Assembly (NCBI RefSeq): GCF_030014955.1
Contig: NZ_JAGRPV010000001.1
Coordinates: 5,828,001-5,892,000, forward strand
Origin: Cohnella hashimotonis
GTDB taxonomy: Bacteria; Bacillota; Bacilli; Paenibacillales; Paenibacillaceae
Length of the DNA: 64,000 bases
Direction: 5' to 3'
Each line of letters begins with the position of its first letter. Position 1 is the first letter of the stretch. Positions 42,279 to 50,713 of the stretch are shown here, piece after piece. The notes under the pieces are model-generated. The model was not told the origin of the DNA. It saw only the letters and a program-made list of their open reading frames with translations, and did not search any database. The translations under genes and the position numbers were made by a program.

Positions 42279-43098
42279 CCTTAACGGAACCCATGACCAG
42301 CCCGCGGAGCATGCGCTTCTGCGTCAACACGAACAACAGCAGAAGCGGCAGCATCGCCAGCACGCTGATCGCGAATACCGGGCCGTAATTGGTCGATTGC
42401 TTGTTGAACATGAACTGGACGATCGTCGGCATCAACGTCATCTTGTCCGGCGAGTTGAGGAAGATGAGCGGGGTCAGGAAGTCGTTCCAGATGCCGTAAA
42501 CGTTCGTGAGAATAAACGTGCCGGTGGCCGGCAGCAGCAGCGGAAAAATGATGACCCAGAACATCCGCAGCGACCCGCAGCCGTCGATGCTTCCCGCCTC
42601 CTCCAGCTCTCGGGGAATCGACTTCGTGAACGCCGAGTAAAGAAAGGAAGCGAAAGGAATGAAGCCCGCCGTATACAGCAGAATGAGCAGCGTGCGCGTG
42701 TTGATCAGATGGAGCAAGCTCGCCAGCTTAAACAGCGGGATCAGCGAGCCCACCGTCGGAATGACCATCCCCGACATGAACAGGTAGAAAAAGAAGAGAA
42801 ACAGCTTTTCCCTCCTGCGCGCCAGCACGAACCCGGCCATCGACGCGACCAGAATCGTAAGCGCCAGCCCGCCGACCGTGACGAGGAGCGAGTTGAACAT
42901 GCTCCGGAAAAACGACGTGCCCAGCGCAAGCTTGTAGTAGTCCAGATAAAGCCGGTCCGGCATTGCGAGCGGTTTGTAAAAGAGGCGCGGCTCCTTGAAC
43001 GTCATCACGACGAGATACAGCACCGGGAGGAGAAACAGAAGCGCGGCCAGGATGAGCACGATTTCAAGCGTTAGGGACGCCCGTTTGGATCCGTTCAT
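42274..43098 (-). CDS. Carbohydrate ABC transporter permease (MalG/LplC type)
   Basis: A 274-residue protein with six helices. The first (IVLILAALLFLLPVLYLVVMTF) is followed by KEPRLFYKPLAMP. The EAA loop appears as EEAGSIDGCGSLRMFWVIIFPLLLP (about residues 172-196). It ends in a basic GLVMGSVKG tail of the LplC kind. Its ATG overlaps the last base of the upstream permease stop (TGATG), so both are coupled. It forms the channel of the importer that serves this utilisation locus. Confidence 0.92.
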   Translation of the reverse strand: MNGSKRASLTLEIVLILAALLFLLPVLYLVVMTFKEPRLFYKPLAMPDRLYLDYYKLALGTSFFRSMFNSLLVTVGGLALTILVASMAGFVLARRREKLFLFFFYLFMSGMVIPTVGSLIPLFKLASLLHLINTRTLLILLYTAGFIPFASFLYSAFTKSIPRELEEAGSIDGCGSLRMFWVIIFPLLLPATGTFILTNVYGIWNDFLTPLIFLNSPDKMTLMPTIVQFMFNKQSTNYGPVFAISVLAMLPLLLLFVLTQKRMLRGLVMGSVKG

Positions 43099-43976
43099 CA
43101 GAGCTCGACCTCCTTGCGTCTGGTGGCCGACAGCTGCGCGATCGAGACGATCACGATGAAGATGGCCAGCACGATGCCTCCCGCGGTGGCGTACCCGTAG
43201 TTATTGTCCTTGAAGGCGGCGTTGTAGACGGCCAAAAACAGCGTGTACGAAGACGTGCCGGGACCGCCGTTCGTCAGAATGTACGGGAGATCGAACATCT
43301 TGAGCGCGCCTACGACCGTCAGAAACAGCACGATCGTCACGGCGGGCATGAGCATCGGGAGCGTGATGCGGCGAAATAGCGAAAAGCCTCTCGCCCCTTC
43401 GATCTCGGCCGCTTCGTACATGTCCTGGGGAATCGCCTGCAGGCCGGCCAGATAAATGATCGCGCAATAGCCGATCGCCTGCCATTGCGTCAGCAGAATG
43501 ATGGCCGGAAACGACGTTCGCACGTTGCCGAGCCAATCCTCCGTGACCGATTCCAGTCCAAAGCGGCCCAGCACGGCGTTGATCAATCCGTCGTACTGCA
43601 GCATCTGCCCCCAGACGACGGAAGCGACGACCAGGCTGACGACGACCGGAAGATAGAACGACGTCCGGATGAACGACCCGGTACGGAACTGCCGGTTAAG
43701 CAGCACCGCCGCCAGCAAGGCCAGCGGATTTTGCACGACAAGCCCGAACGCCGCCATCTTGAGCGAATTCAGCAGTCCGTCCGTCATGTGCGGGTCTTTC
43801 CACAGGTAAGCGTAATTGGTCCATCCCGTAAACTTCGGTCGTCCCACCCCGGTCCAATCCGTGAACGAATAATAGATGCTCTGGAGAAACGGAACATAGA
43901 AAAAGAGAATAAAAATAGCGGCCGCAGGGATGAGAAAGAGGACCGCCGCCGCATATTGCTTTCGTTTCAAATTCAT
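43098..43976 (-). CDS. Sugar ABC transporter permease (MalF/LplB type)
   Basis: A 292-residue six-helix protein with GAGAGGAAA upstream of its ATG. The EAA loop is EAAEIEGARGFSLFRRITLPMLMP (about residue 198 onward), and the C-terminal ILTNGGPGTSSYTLFLAVYNAAF block is the CUT1 family hallmark. It is coupled to the MalG-type permease downstream and follows the binding lipoprotein after a gap with a stable hairpin. No ATPase gene is nearby, so it probably uses a shared MsmX-type ATPase encoded elsewhere. Confidence 0.93.
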   Translation of the reverse strand: MNLKRKQYAAAVLFLIPAAAIFILFFYVPFLQSIYYSFTDWTGVGRPKFTGWTNYAYLWKDPHMTDGLLNSLKMAAFGLVVQNPLALLAAVLLNRQFRTGSFIRTSFYLPVVVSLVVASVVWGQMLQYDGLINAVLGRFGLESVTEDWLGNVRTSFPAIILLTQWQAIGYCAIIYLAGLQAIPQDMYEAAEIEGARGFSLFRRITLPMLMPAVTIVLFLTVVGALKMFDLPYILTNGGPGTSSYTLFLAVYNAAFKDNNYGYATAGGIVLAIFIVIVSIAQLSATRRKEVEL

Positions 43977-44005
43977 CGCCGCTGTTTCCTCTCCGTTGGA
44001 ATGAG

Positions 44006-44042
44006 GCGTTCAACCGCACGCGAAGGGGCTGCGGTTGAACGC
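44006..44042 (-). terminator. Stem-loop between binding-protein and permease genes
   Basis: A perfect 12-bp stem (GCGTTCAACCGC and its complement) with a 13-base loop lies in the 98-bp gap and has no U run. It is placed like the hairpin at 1150-1187 and likely tunes the protein ratio by protecting or partly terminating the upstream mRNA. Confidence 0.65.
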
Positions 44043-44074
44043 GGGCCGGCTTGCGTCCGCTGCCGGTTACCCGA

Positions 44075-45472
44075 TCAGGACGCGGGCAGCACGACGGTCG
44101 CCTTGTCTTTATTCATCGCATCCTGCGCCGCCTGCAGGTCGGCCGGATTGAACTTGACCCCGGAGACGACGTTCGTCAGCACGTCGACCATCGCGTTGGC
44201 GCTGCTCGCCGGCATAAAGGAGCTCAGCCCGTACGGAAGCGTGAGGCCGCCGTCCAAATATTGCTTCACCGTGTCCATGACCGGATCGGCGAATTGGACG
44301 TTGACGTCGGTGAACATCGGCAGGCCGCCTTCGCCTTCCAGCCACGGCCCCATAATCTCAGGGCTTACCATCAGCGAGACGAGGTCCTTGGACTCCTGGA
44401 CCAGCTTCGTCTTCGCGTTGATGCCAAGGCCCGTGCCGGAGTTGAACACGATGCTGCTCTTGCCCGCATCGTCCATGAACGGGAAGAAGCCGATCTGGAA
44501 CTTCTCAAAGCCGCCCTTCTCGATGTTCTCGACGTTCGACGCCGGCATCCAGGGCCCTTGCACGATCATCGCGGCTTCTCCGGAAGCGAACAGCTGCGCC
44601 GATTGCGGCCAGTCGATGCTCAGGGCGTTTTTGTTGAAGTAGCCCTTGCTCTTCATCGTTTCCACCTGCTGATATACCTTCTGGATAACGGCGTCGTCGA
44701 ACTTGACCGTGCCGTCGTACAGCTTCTTGCCGTAGTCCGCGTCGCTTGGGAACGTGTAGGACTGCAGCCAAGCCATGAGGAACATGTTGGCGGTCCACAA
44801 GTCCTTGAAGCCGAGCGCGATCGGCGTCTTGCCGGCGGCCTTGATCTTCTCGCTGGCGGCGAGGAATTCATCTGTCGTCTTGGGCGGCTCGATGCCCATC
44901 TTGTCGAACAGATCCTTGTTGTACCAAACGCCGCCGCCGATGCTGCCGGAGCCCGGCGCGCCGTACAGCTTGCCTTCATACACCAGGGACGGGTCCTTCT
45001 TCGCGGCGTCGCTCATGCGCGACACCCAAGGCTCGCCGGACAAGTCCATGAGATTGCCGGCTTTGGCGTAGTCCAGCGTCTGGTAGAACGTCACGTCCGG
45101 CGCCGTGTCGGAAGCGAACTGCGCCTTCAGCTTGTCGAAGTAAGTCGCGCCAAGCGTCACGTCCCACTGGATCGTGGCGTTCGGATACAGCTTCTTGTAG
45201 CCTTCCTCGACCGCCTTGCGGAACGCCACCTGATGCGCGCGCTCGTCCAGGAACCAGGCGCCGGCGCGAATCGTGAACGTCTTATCGTTGGAAGCGGCCC
45301 CCCCGCTTGCCGTCCCCGTATTGGTGTCGCCTCCGCTCGTCGCGCTTGCGGTCGCGGAGCTGCTCGGACTGGCCTGCCCTTCGTTGTTGTTTCCTCCCGA
45401 ACCGCTGCAGCCCGCCAGCACCGACGTAATCAGCAGCGTCGACGCCAGCAGCGATGTAACCCTCTTTTTCAT
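44075..45472 (-). CDS. Extracellular oligosaccharide-binding lipoprotein
   Basis: A 465-residue family 1 solute-binding protein. The lipobox is VLAGC (Cys 22), followed by a Gly/Asn/Ser/Thr-rich linker to about residue 60. The mature part has FDKLKAQFASDTAPDVTFYQT, VWYNKDLFDKMGIEPPKT (ligand-loop family motif), GEAAMIVQGPWMP and a C-terminal helical region. It is the first transporter gene of the polysaccharide-utilisation locus and lies directly after the YesN-type regulator. GAGAAGG precedes the ATG. It delivers the oligosaccharides released by the DUF4038 enzymes to the two permeases, by inference from gene order. Confidence 0.93.
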   Translation of the reverse strand: MKKRVTSLLASTLLITSVLAGCSGSGGNNNEGQASPSSSATASATSGGDTNTGTASGGAASNDKTFTIRAGAWFLDERAHQVAFRKAVEEGYKKLYPNATIQWDVTLGATYFDKLKAQFASDTAPDVTFYQTLDYAKAGNLMDLSGEPWVSRMSDAAKKDPSLVYEGKLYGAPGSGSIGGGVWYNKDLFDKMGIEPPKTTDEFLAASEKIKAAGKTPIALGFKDLWTANMFLMAWLQSYTFPSDADYGKKLYDGTVKFDDAVIQKVYQQVETMKSKGYFNKNALSIDWPQSAQLFASGEAAMIVQGPWMPASNVENIEKGGFEKFQIGFFPFMDDAGKSSIVFNSGTGLGINAKTKLVQESKDLVSLMVSPEIMGPWLEGEGGLPMFTDVNVQFADPVMDTVKQYLDGGLTLPYGLSSFMPASSANAMVDVLTNVVSGVKFNPADLQAAQDAMNKDKATVVLPAS

Positions 45473-45515
45473 GTGCGAGCCTTCTCTCTGTAACAGGATA
45501 ACTTTCTAGCTTCAT

Positions 45516-45529
45516 TGTAATCGCTTCAC
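45516..45529. promoter_or_regulatory. Weak CcpA cre-like site before the binding-protein gene
   Basis: TGTAATCGCTTCAC matches 10 of 14 positions of the cre consensus and lies 44 bp before the start codon. The degenerate right arm makes this tentative. Confidence 0.35.
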
Positions 45530-45573
45530 TTTCTCGCACGGATACTTGCATTCTGGTTTATCATTGCTGTGTT

Positions 45574-47127
45574 TTACTTCCCTCCGTCGCGCTGCGCAGA
45601 TGCATGGAGCTTGTAGGCGCTCGGAGACATCCCGACGACCTTCTTGAACAGCAGGCTGAAGTGCGCGTAGTTTTTGAACCCGACCGCATAGGCCACCTCG
45701 TATGCCTTCAAGTCTTCGCTCAGCAGCCTGGCCTTCGCCGCCTCGATGCGGGTTAACCACAGCAGATCGGAAAAGTTTTTGCCGGTCTCCTTCTTGATCA
45801 CGCGGCTCAAATAGGAATAATTGACGCTCAGCCGTTCGGCGACCATCCGCAGCGTCAGCTCGTCCTCGTACGCTTGTCCGATGATCGCCTTCGTCTCGGC
45901 GACGAGCCGCTTGGGCGCCTGTTCGACCAGCGTGCCGATCCGGGCGGCGCAGCCCTGCAGCAGCTGCTCGATATCCCGCATCATATCTGTCAGGATGACG
46001 CTGGACAGCAGCTTCTCCCGGATCCGCAGCTTGTCCTTCGGATCGATCGAGAGACCGAATTCCTCCATCACGTATTCCGCCTTCTCGACCAGGTTGATGC
46101 AAAAATGCTGAATGTCCGGCTTGCCGGCGCCCACGGTCAGCATCGTCCTGTAGGCCTCGCGCAGCGCGTCCGCGATGCCGTCGCGATCCCCGATGCGCAG
46201 CAGCTCCTCCAGCCGGTTGGTGGACAACAGCAGCTGCCGGTCCTTCTCGCTTCTTATCGATCGGATCGCATCGTAAGCGATGACGGACCGCTTCCCGATC
46301 AGCATCCGGTATTCCATGCATTCCGCGATCTGCCGGAGCGCATCCGGCAAGCGAAGCAGCGATGGCTCGGCCCGTCCGATCCCGACCGATAGGGAGAGCT
46401 CGCTTGCGGCGCCGCCCAGCTCCACCATTTGCTTGGCGAGCGCCAGCGCCTCTTCTTGCAGGCTGGCGGGATCGATCCCGCTCCCGCGCAGCAATACATA
46501 AAGGCCGGCATTCGTTCCCTGCGTCCAATAAGGAACGGGACTTCGCTCCAACGCCGGCATCACCGCCGCCAGCACGGCGCGCTCGCGGAACGGACTCCGC
46601 TCGCCGGCCGCTCCCGCGACCGTATCCAGCTCGCCATAGAGCAGGATAAACGGCTCGTCCGGCTGATTGCGGTCTCGCAGCCACGCCAGCTTTTCTTCGT
46701 CGCGATCCGCCGGCCCGCCGAACAAGACGAAGAATGCTTCCTGATGCTTCCATTCCGTCATGAGCTGCTGCTGCACTTGCTTTACGGCCCATACCAGATC
46801 CGCCGCGACGAAAGGCTTCGTGATGAAATCTACGGCGCCGAGTCGAATCGCTTGCCTGGCATACTCAAATTCGTTGTAGGCGGACAGAAAAACGATCGGC
46901 AGCTCGGGCTGCTCCTTGCGAATGGCCTCTGCAAGCGCGATGCCGTCCATCACCGGCATGCGGATGTCCGTCAGCAGAATATCCGGCCTGATGTCGCGCG
47001 CAAGGGCCAGCGCTTCGGCTCCGTTCGCGGCGACCGCCGCAACGCTGCAGCGGATGTCCGCCCATTCCGGCATACCTGCGATATAGTCTCGAATTTCCCG
47101 TTCATCGTCCACGACCAGCATTTTCAT
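45574..47127 (-). CDS. YesN-type response regulator with AraC output
   Basis: A 517-residue regulator. The ATG at 47127 overlaps the stop of the kinase gene (ATGA). The receiver domain (about 1-120) has LVVDDERE, phospho-Asp in DILLTDIRMPVMDG and the Lys in ITKPF. A middle region (about 135-400) resembles YesN-type linker domains, and the C-terminal AraC domain (about 405-510) contains LTLRMVAERLSVNYSYLSRVIKKETGKNF and VGFKNYAHFSLLFKKVVGMSPS. With its kinase it forms the YesM/YesN pair of this locus and probably activates the binding-protein gene 102 bp downstream. Confidence 0.94.
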   Translation of the reverse strand: MKMLVVDDEREIRDYIAGMPEWADIRCSVAAVAANGAEALALARDIRPDILLTDIRMPVMDGIALAEAIRKEQPELPIVFLSAYNEFEYARQAIRLGAVDFITKPFVAADLVWAVKQVQQQLMTEWKHQEAFFVLFGGPADRDEEKLAWLRDRNQPDEPFILLYGELDTVAGAAGERSPFRERAVLAAVMPALERSPVPYWTQGTNAGLYVLLRGSGIDPASLQEEALALAKQMVELGGAASELSLSVGIGRAEPSLLRLPDALRQIAECMEYRMLIGKRSVIAYDAIRSIRSEKDRQLLLSTNRLEELLRIGDRDGIADALREAYRTMLTVGAGKPDIQHFCINLVEKAEYVMEEFGLSIDPKDKLRIREKLLSSVILTDMMRDIEQLLQGCAARIGTLVEQAPKRLVAETKAIIGQAYEDELTLRMVAERLSVNYSYLSRVIKKETGKNFSDLLWLTRIEAAKARLLSEDLKAYEVAYAVGFKNYAHFSLLFKKVVGMSPSAYKLHASAQRDGGK

Positions 47128-48857
47128 CCCGTCGATTCCTCCTGCCATATTTGGATCGGTATCGTCGCCCGCACGGTTACGAAGCCCCCGTCGCGAGTCA
47201 GCTTGACGCCGTAATCGCTGCCGAAATGATGCCGGATGCGGTCGTTCACATTGTCCATGCCGGAGCCGAGCCCGCGCCTAGCGCGCTTCTCGCTGGCTCG
47301 CGGAGAATCGCCGTCCGGCGCTGCTTCTTCCTCGGACGAAGGGTTGCGAATGACGATCTCCAGATGGTAGTCCGCCTCCTGCACCTCGATCTCGATCTTG
47401 CCGCCTTCGGGCAAGCGGTCGATGCCGTGCAGGATGCTATTCTCCACGAGCGGCTGCAGCATGAACCGAGGGACGGCCGCCTGGCGGAACATCGCAGGCA
47501 GGACGATGGAATACTGCAGCCGCTCCCCGAAGCGGTATTGATGGATCTGCAGAAAGCTCTCCACGTATTGCAGTTCCGTAGCAAGCGGCACGAAGGTGCC
47601 GCCGGGCGTAATCGAGTAACGGAAAATGCCCGACAGCTTCCGCACGACATCCGGTACGTACTTCGCTTTATCCGGCGATTGCGAGATGACGCTGATATAT
47701 TCCAGGATGTTGTACAGGAAATGCGGGTTGATATACATGCGGATCGCCTTCAGCTCCGCTTCGCGCACCCGCAGCTCGTTCTTGTAGTTCGTCTCGATCA
47801 GCTGCTCCGTCCGGGTGACCAATTGATTGTAGCCGCGGCAGAGCATGGCGATCTCGTCCTGTCCGCGGATGTTCGGGAAGAGGCGGTATTCCGCAAGCTC
47901 CGCCTGGCGCATCAGCCGGTACAGCCGCCGGATCGGATGGGTGATCCGCTTCAGAATTTGATAGGTCGTAATAAACACGGCCGCCCAGGCCGCCAGCGTC
48001 ACGGCGAGCGCGAACAGGGTTTGCTTTTTGACCAGCGCGTTCGCCCCCGCCGTCGCGATGCGGACGTACTGAAAATCGGACGTTTGCGATTTCTGCCGGA
48101 CGACGAGCCTGTTCTCCAGGCTGCCGGAACCCAGCAAACTTCCGATATCGGACAGGTCGGAGGAGGATACGATCAAGTTGTCCGCGTTCGCGATATAAAA
48201 CGTCCCCGGCTCGTAGTTCTCGTACAACTGGGAAGCCTTGGCCGGATCGAGGGTCAGGACGAGCATGCCGATCTCCGTTTCCGAAGTCATCGCGGCACCG
48301 CCTGCATACAGCTTCAGGTCGCATGCCATCCGCCGGTAGTCCGTGAAAAACGCCCATTGCGGCACGTTCGGGAACTCGAAGGGCAGCAGCCGGAAAGCCG
48401 ATACGTATTGCAAGCGCTTACCGGAATCCGTAGCGTAAATGTCGCCGGCTTTGTTGATCAAATAAAGATTGTCGACGAAATCGCCGACATTGTTGCGGGC
48501 CTGCTCCAGCTCCGACTGCATCAGCTCGGCCGCGGCCGCTTCCTGCCGCCGATGGTCCTCGCCATCCGAATTCGTTCCCTCGCGGGCGTCCATCAGCAGC
48601 AGCGAACGGATCGCTTCCTGCCGCCCGAGCTCCGACAGCAGCTTGCGCACCTCATGCAGCCGGGCGTCGATCTTGCTCGCGGTGGCGTTCAGGTCCTGCT
48701 GGACCGTCTCCGTCTCCTTCTTCTCGAGCAGCTGATCGGAGCGGACATAGAAGGCTGCGCTGACGACGACGAGCGGGACGAGCGTCAGAATCGAGTAGCT
48801 GATGAGCATTTTGTACAGCAGGCGGGAGCGGATCGTGCGAACGAGGCCGGCTAGCAT
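47124..48857 (-). CDS. YesM-type sensor histidine kinase
   Basis: A 577-residue membrane kinase with GGAGGGGCC before the ATG. There are two helices (about 18-38 and 285-305) flanking an extracellular dCache-like sensor, then HAMP (about 305-360), the His_kinase domain with INPHFLYNILEYIS (phospho-His near residue 383), and HATPase with PLVENSILHGID and GLGSGMDNVNDRIRHHFG. It is paired by overlap with the YesN regulator. A TATAAT-like hexamer lies on the minus strand at 49000-49005. Such kinases sense extracellular sugars directly or through the binding protein. Confidence 0.94.
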   Translation of the reverse strand: MLAGLVRTIRSRLLYKMLISYSILTLVPLVVVSAAFYVRSDQLLEKKETETVQQDLNATASKIDARLHEVRKLLSELGRQEAIRSLLLMDAREGTNSDGEDHRRQEAAAAELMQSELEQARNNVGDFVDNLYLINKAGDIYATDSGKRLQYVSAFRLLPFEFPNVPQWAFFTDYRRMACDLKLYAGGAAMTSETEIGMLVLTLDPAKASQLYENYEPGTFYIANADNLIVSSSDLSDIGSLLGSGSLENRLVVRQKSQTSDFQYVRIATAGANALVKKQTLFALAVTLAAWAAVFITTYQILKRITHPIRRLYRLMRQAELAEYRLFPNIRGQDEIAMLCRGYNQLVTRTEQLIETNYKNELRVREAELKAIRMYINPHFLYNILEYISVISQSPDKAKYVPDVVRKLSGIFRYSITPGGTFVPLATELQYVESFLQIHQYRFGERLQYSIVLPAMFRQAAVPRFMLQPLVENSILHGIDRLPEGGKIEIEVQEADYHLEIVIRNPSSEEEAAPDGDSPRASEKRARRGLGSGMDNVNDRIRHHFGSDYGVKLTRDGGFVTVRATIPIQIWQEESTG

Positions 48858-49041
48858 GCCGGCCCCTCCTTGGCTTTATATTTAACTTTAGCCGTAACGA
48901 TCATGGCCTTGTTTTCGAATGGCGTTCTTTTCAAACAACATCCTCCTCTTCTAACCTTTGTCTTGCCCGCTTCCGGATGCGTTTCATTGATTTCCCTTCA
49001 TTATAGGCGCGGGGAGCGGGATTGTATTTAGAGGGGATACC

Positions 49042-49974
49042 TCAAAAGGTGGACGATTTTACGCGATGCAGCATCTCGTCCGCGTACTGCTTCGGCGACC
49101 TTTTTTCGTGACGCTTGAACAGCCGGCTAAAATAATGCGCGTCGTCGTACCCGACCATCTCGCTGATGCGCTTAATCGGATGCTTCCCTTCCAGAATGAG
49201 CTCTTTAGCTTTCTCCATACGGCATTGGATGACGTATTCCATCGGCGATTTTCCCGTCGCTTTCTTGAACATCGTGCGCAAGTAGTTCGGAGACAGCGCC
49301 AGGTCGGCCGCCAGCCGCGCAAAGTCGATGCTCTCGCGATAGTGATCGCGCAAATAGAGAACGACCGCGTCGATTTCTTCCCGCCCCTGCTGCTTGTTGG
49401 CGTTCTCTTCCGCATAAGCGGTATCCAGGTACATGAGACGCAATATTTTCAGCAAAATCGCGCGCATCTCCAGCTGGAAGCCGGGCGTCCGCTCGGTGAA
49501 CGCATGCAGCAGTTCGGTGAACAGCCGTTCGTAGTGAAGCGGGTCGCCTGTCCGGATCAAGGACGGAAACGCCACTTCGCCCGGTTCGACGAGCGGACGC
49601 TCGTCCAAGCCTTCTTCAACGGGGAGGACATCCTGCGTATAGTCGCAGTCCGAGTAAACTTCCGGCGGAAAATCGAGCGTGTCGCCCATGTAAAGGTAAT
49701 CGAAGTGAACCGCAAAATAACGCGCGTGCCCGGGAGGAATCATGCAGGAATTGCGCTGGTGCGGCCGAATGACGTGCAAGTCGCCTGCGCTGACCGTATA
49801 GGAAATGCCGTCAAGAATGTAAACGCCGCCTCCATGCGTGAAGAAAACCAGCTCGTGATCGTAGATAAAACGAGGCGGCACCTTGATATCTCCCGGCCCG
49901 TCGTATTCGTGGATATAACGGACATAGGGCGCCAATTGCAAAAAATTGACTTCCATGCGTGCGGAAACGGTCAT
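49042..49974 (-). CDS. AraC-family transcriptional regulator with cupin sensor
   Basis: A 310-residue protein from ATG at 49974 (AAAGGGGTGA upstream). The N-terminal cupin domain includes PPRFIYDHELVFFTHGGGVYILDG and GDLHVIRPHQRNSCMIPPG, the typical arabinose-type binding pocket. The C-terminal HTH pair (about 205-305) has IDFARLAADLALSPNYLRTMFKKATGKSPMEY and GYDDAHYFSRLFKRHEKRSPKQY. It lies upstream of the YesMN pair on the same strand with a 184-bp gap, and may add a second sugar signal to this locus. Confidence 0.92.
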   Translation of the reverse strand: MTVSARMEVNFLQLAPYVRYIHEYDGPGDIKVPPRFIYDHELVFFTHGGGVYILDGISYTVSAGDLHVIRPHQRNSCMIPPGHARYFAVHFDYLYMGDTLDFPPEVYSDCDYTQDVLPVEEGLDERPLVEPGEVAFPSLIRTGDPLHYERLFTELLHAFTERTPGFQLEMRAILLKILRLMYLDTAYAEENANKQQGREEIDAVVLYLRDHYRESIDFARLAADLALSPNYLRTMFKKATGKSPMEYVIQCRMEKAKELILEGKHPIKRISEMVGYDDAHYFSRLFKRHEKRSPKQYADEMLHRVKSSTF

Positions 49975-50051
49975 GGCCGAGTCACCCCTTTGCGTTCCTG
50001 CCTCTATCTTCCCCGGATGCCCGATTCCAGTCAAGCTGGCATTCTACAGCC

Positions 50052-50558
50052 TTACAGCGTTACCTCACCTTTCACCATCTTATCGGTCTCATCGATCAGC
50101 GTCTGGATAAACTTCAGCGATGCCGCGAGCTCGGGTTCCGTAAAGGCATCTAACGCCCGGATAAAGGAAGCTTCTATTTTCTCGTGCATCATAGCGTGCA
50201 CCTCGAAGATCTGCCTGCCTTTGGGCGACAGGCTAAAGTACACTTCCTTTTTGTTGTCGTTCAACTGACTTCGCTTGATAAAGCCCTCTTTCAGCAGCTT
50301 GGTGCTTATTTTCGTAATGCTCGCCTTGGACAGATTCATTTTCTCCGCGATGGACGTGTTGTTGATGGGCTCGTTGCGCCCGATGCAGTCGATGACGTGA
50401 ACGCTGGTCATATGACTTGGAATCGATGCAATGCCCTGCACCCGCGCCAGGTCGGCAAACGCCTCGATCTCGGTAGACACCGTGTGCTCGAATACATGCA
50501 GATAGTGATTCAGACGGCTGTGCAGCAATCGCTTAAGCCCGTCGGATGTGCTCGTCAT
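50052..50558 (-). CDS. MarR-family transcriptional regulator
   Basis: A 168-residue dimeric winged-helix protein. The DNA-binding part is INNTSIAEKMNLSKASITKISTKLLKEGFIKRSQLNDNKKEVYFSLSPKG (about residues 66-115), with flanking dimerisation helices. No cysteine redox switch is obvious (one Cys in VIDCIGRN). It is divergent from the duplicated nitroreductase gene. Two GTTTA-type palindromes lie in the shared gap, one over each side, which predicts autoregulation and repression of the nitroreductase. Confidence 0.92.
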   Translation of the reverse strand: MTSTSDGLKRLLHSRLNHYLHVFEHTVSTEIEAFADLARVQGIASIPSHMTSVHVIDCIGRNEPINNTSIAEKMNLSKASITKISTKLLKEGFIKRSQLNDNKKEVYFSLSPKGRQIFEVHAMMHEKIEASFIRALDAFTEPELAASLKFIQTLIDETDKMVKGEVTL

Positions 50559-50590
50559 GCCGTAGCGCCCCTTACTATACAGTGATTATC

Positions 50591-50681
50591 GTTTATGTAT
50601 AAACAAATATATCACATCGTATAAGCGATAAAAATTAAATTTGACAGATGTATGCATCGGAATTATAGTTTACCTGTAAAC
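50591..50681. promoter_or_regulatory. Divergent MarR operators and nitroreductase promoter
   Basis: GTTTATGTATAAAC (50591-50604) and GTTTACCTGTAAAC (50668-50681) are 14-bp palindromes with identical outer arms. TTGACA (50641-50646), a 17-bp spacer and TATAGT (50664-50669) form the plus-strand promoter, and the second palindrome overlaps its -10 end, so a bound repressor would block RNA polymerase. Confidence 0.8.
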
Positions 50682-50713
50682 AATATTAAATTGTGTACGG
50701 GGAGGGATTTACG

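Noticed and set aside
44641..45493. Long plus-strand frame opposite the binding lipoprotein
   Set aside because: Shadow of the lipoprotein gene; it is His/Arg-rich without motifs.
47151..48854. 567-codon plus-strand frame opposite the YesM kinase
   Set aside because: Antisense shadow of a gene with unmistakable kinase motifs.
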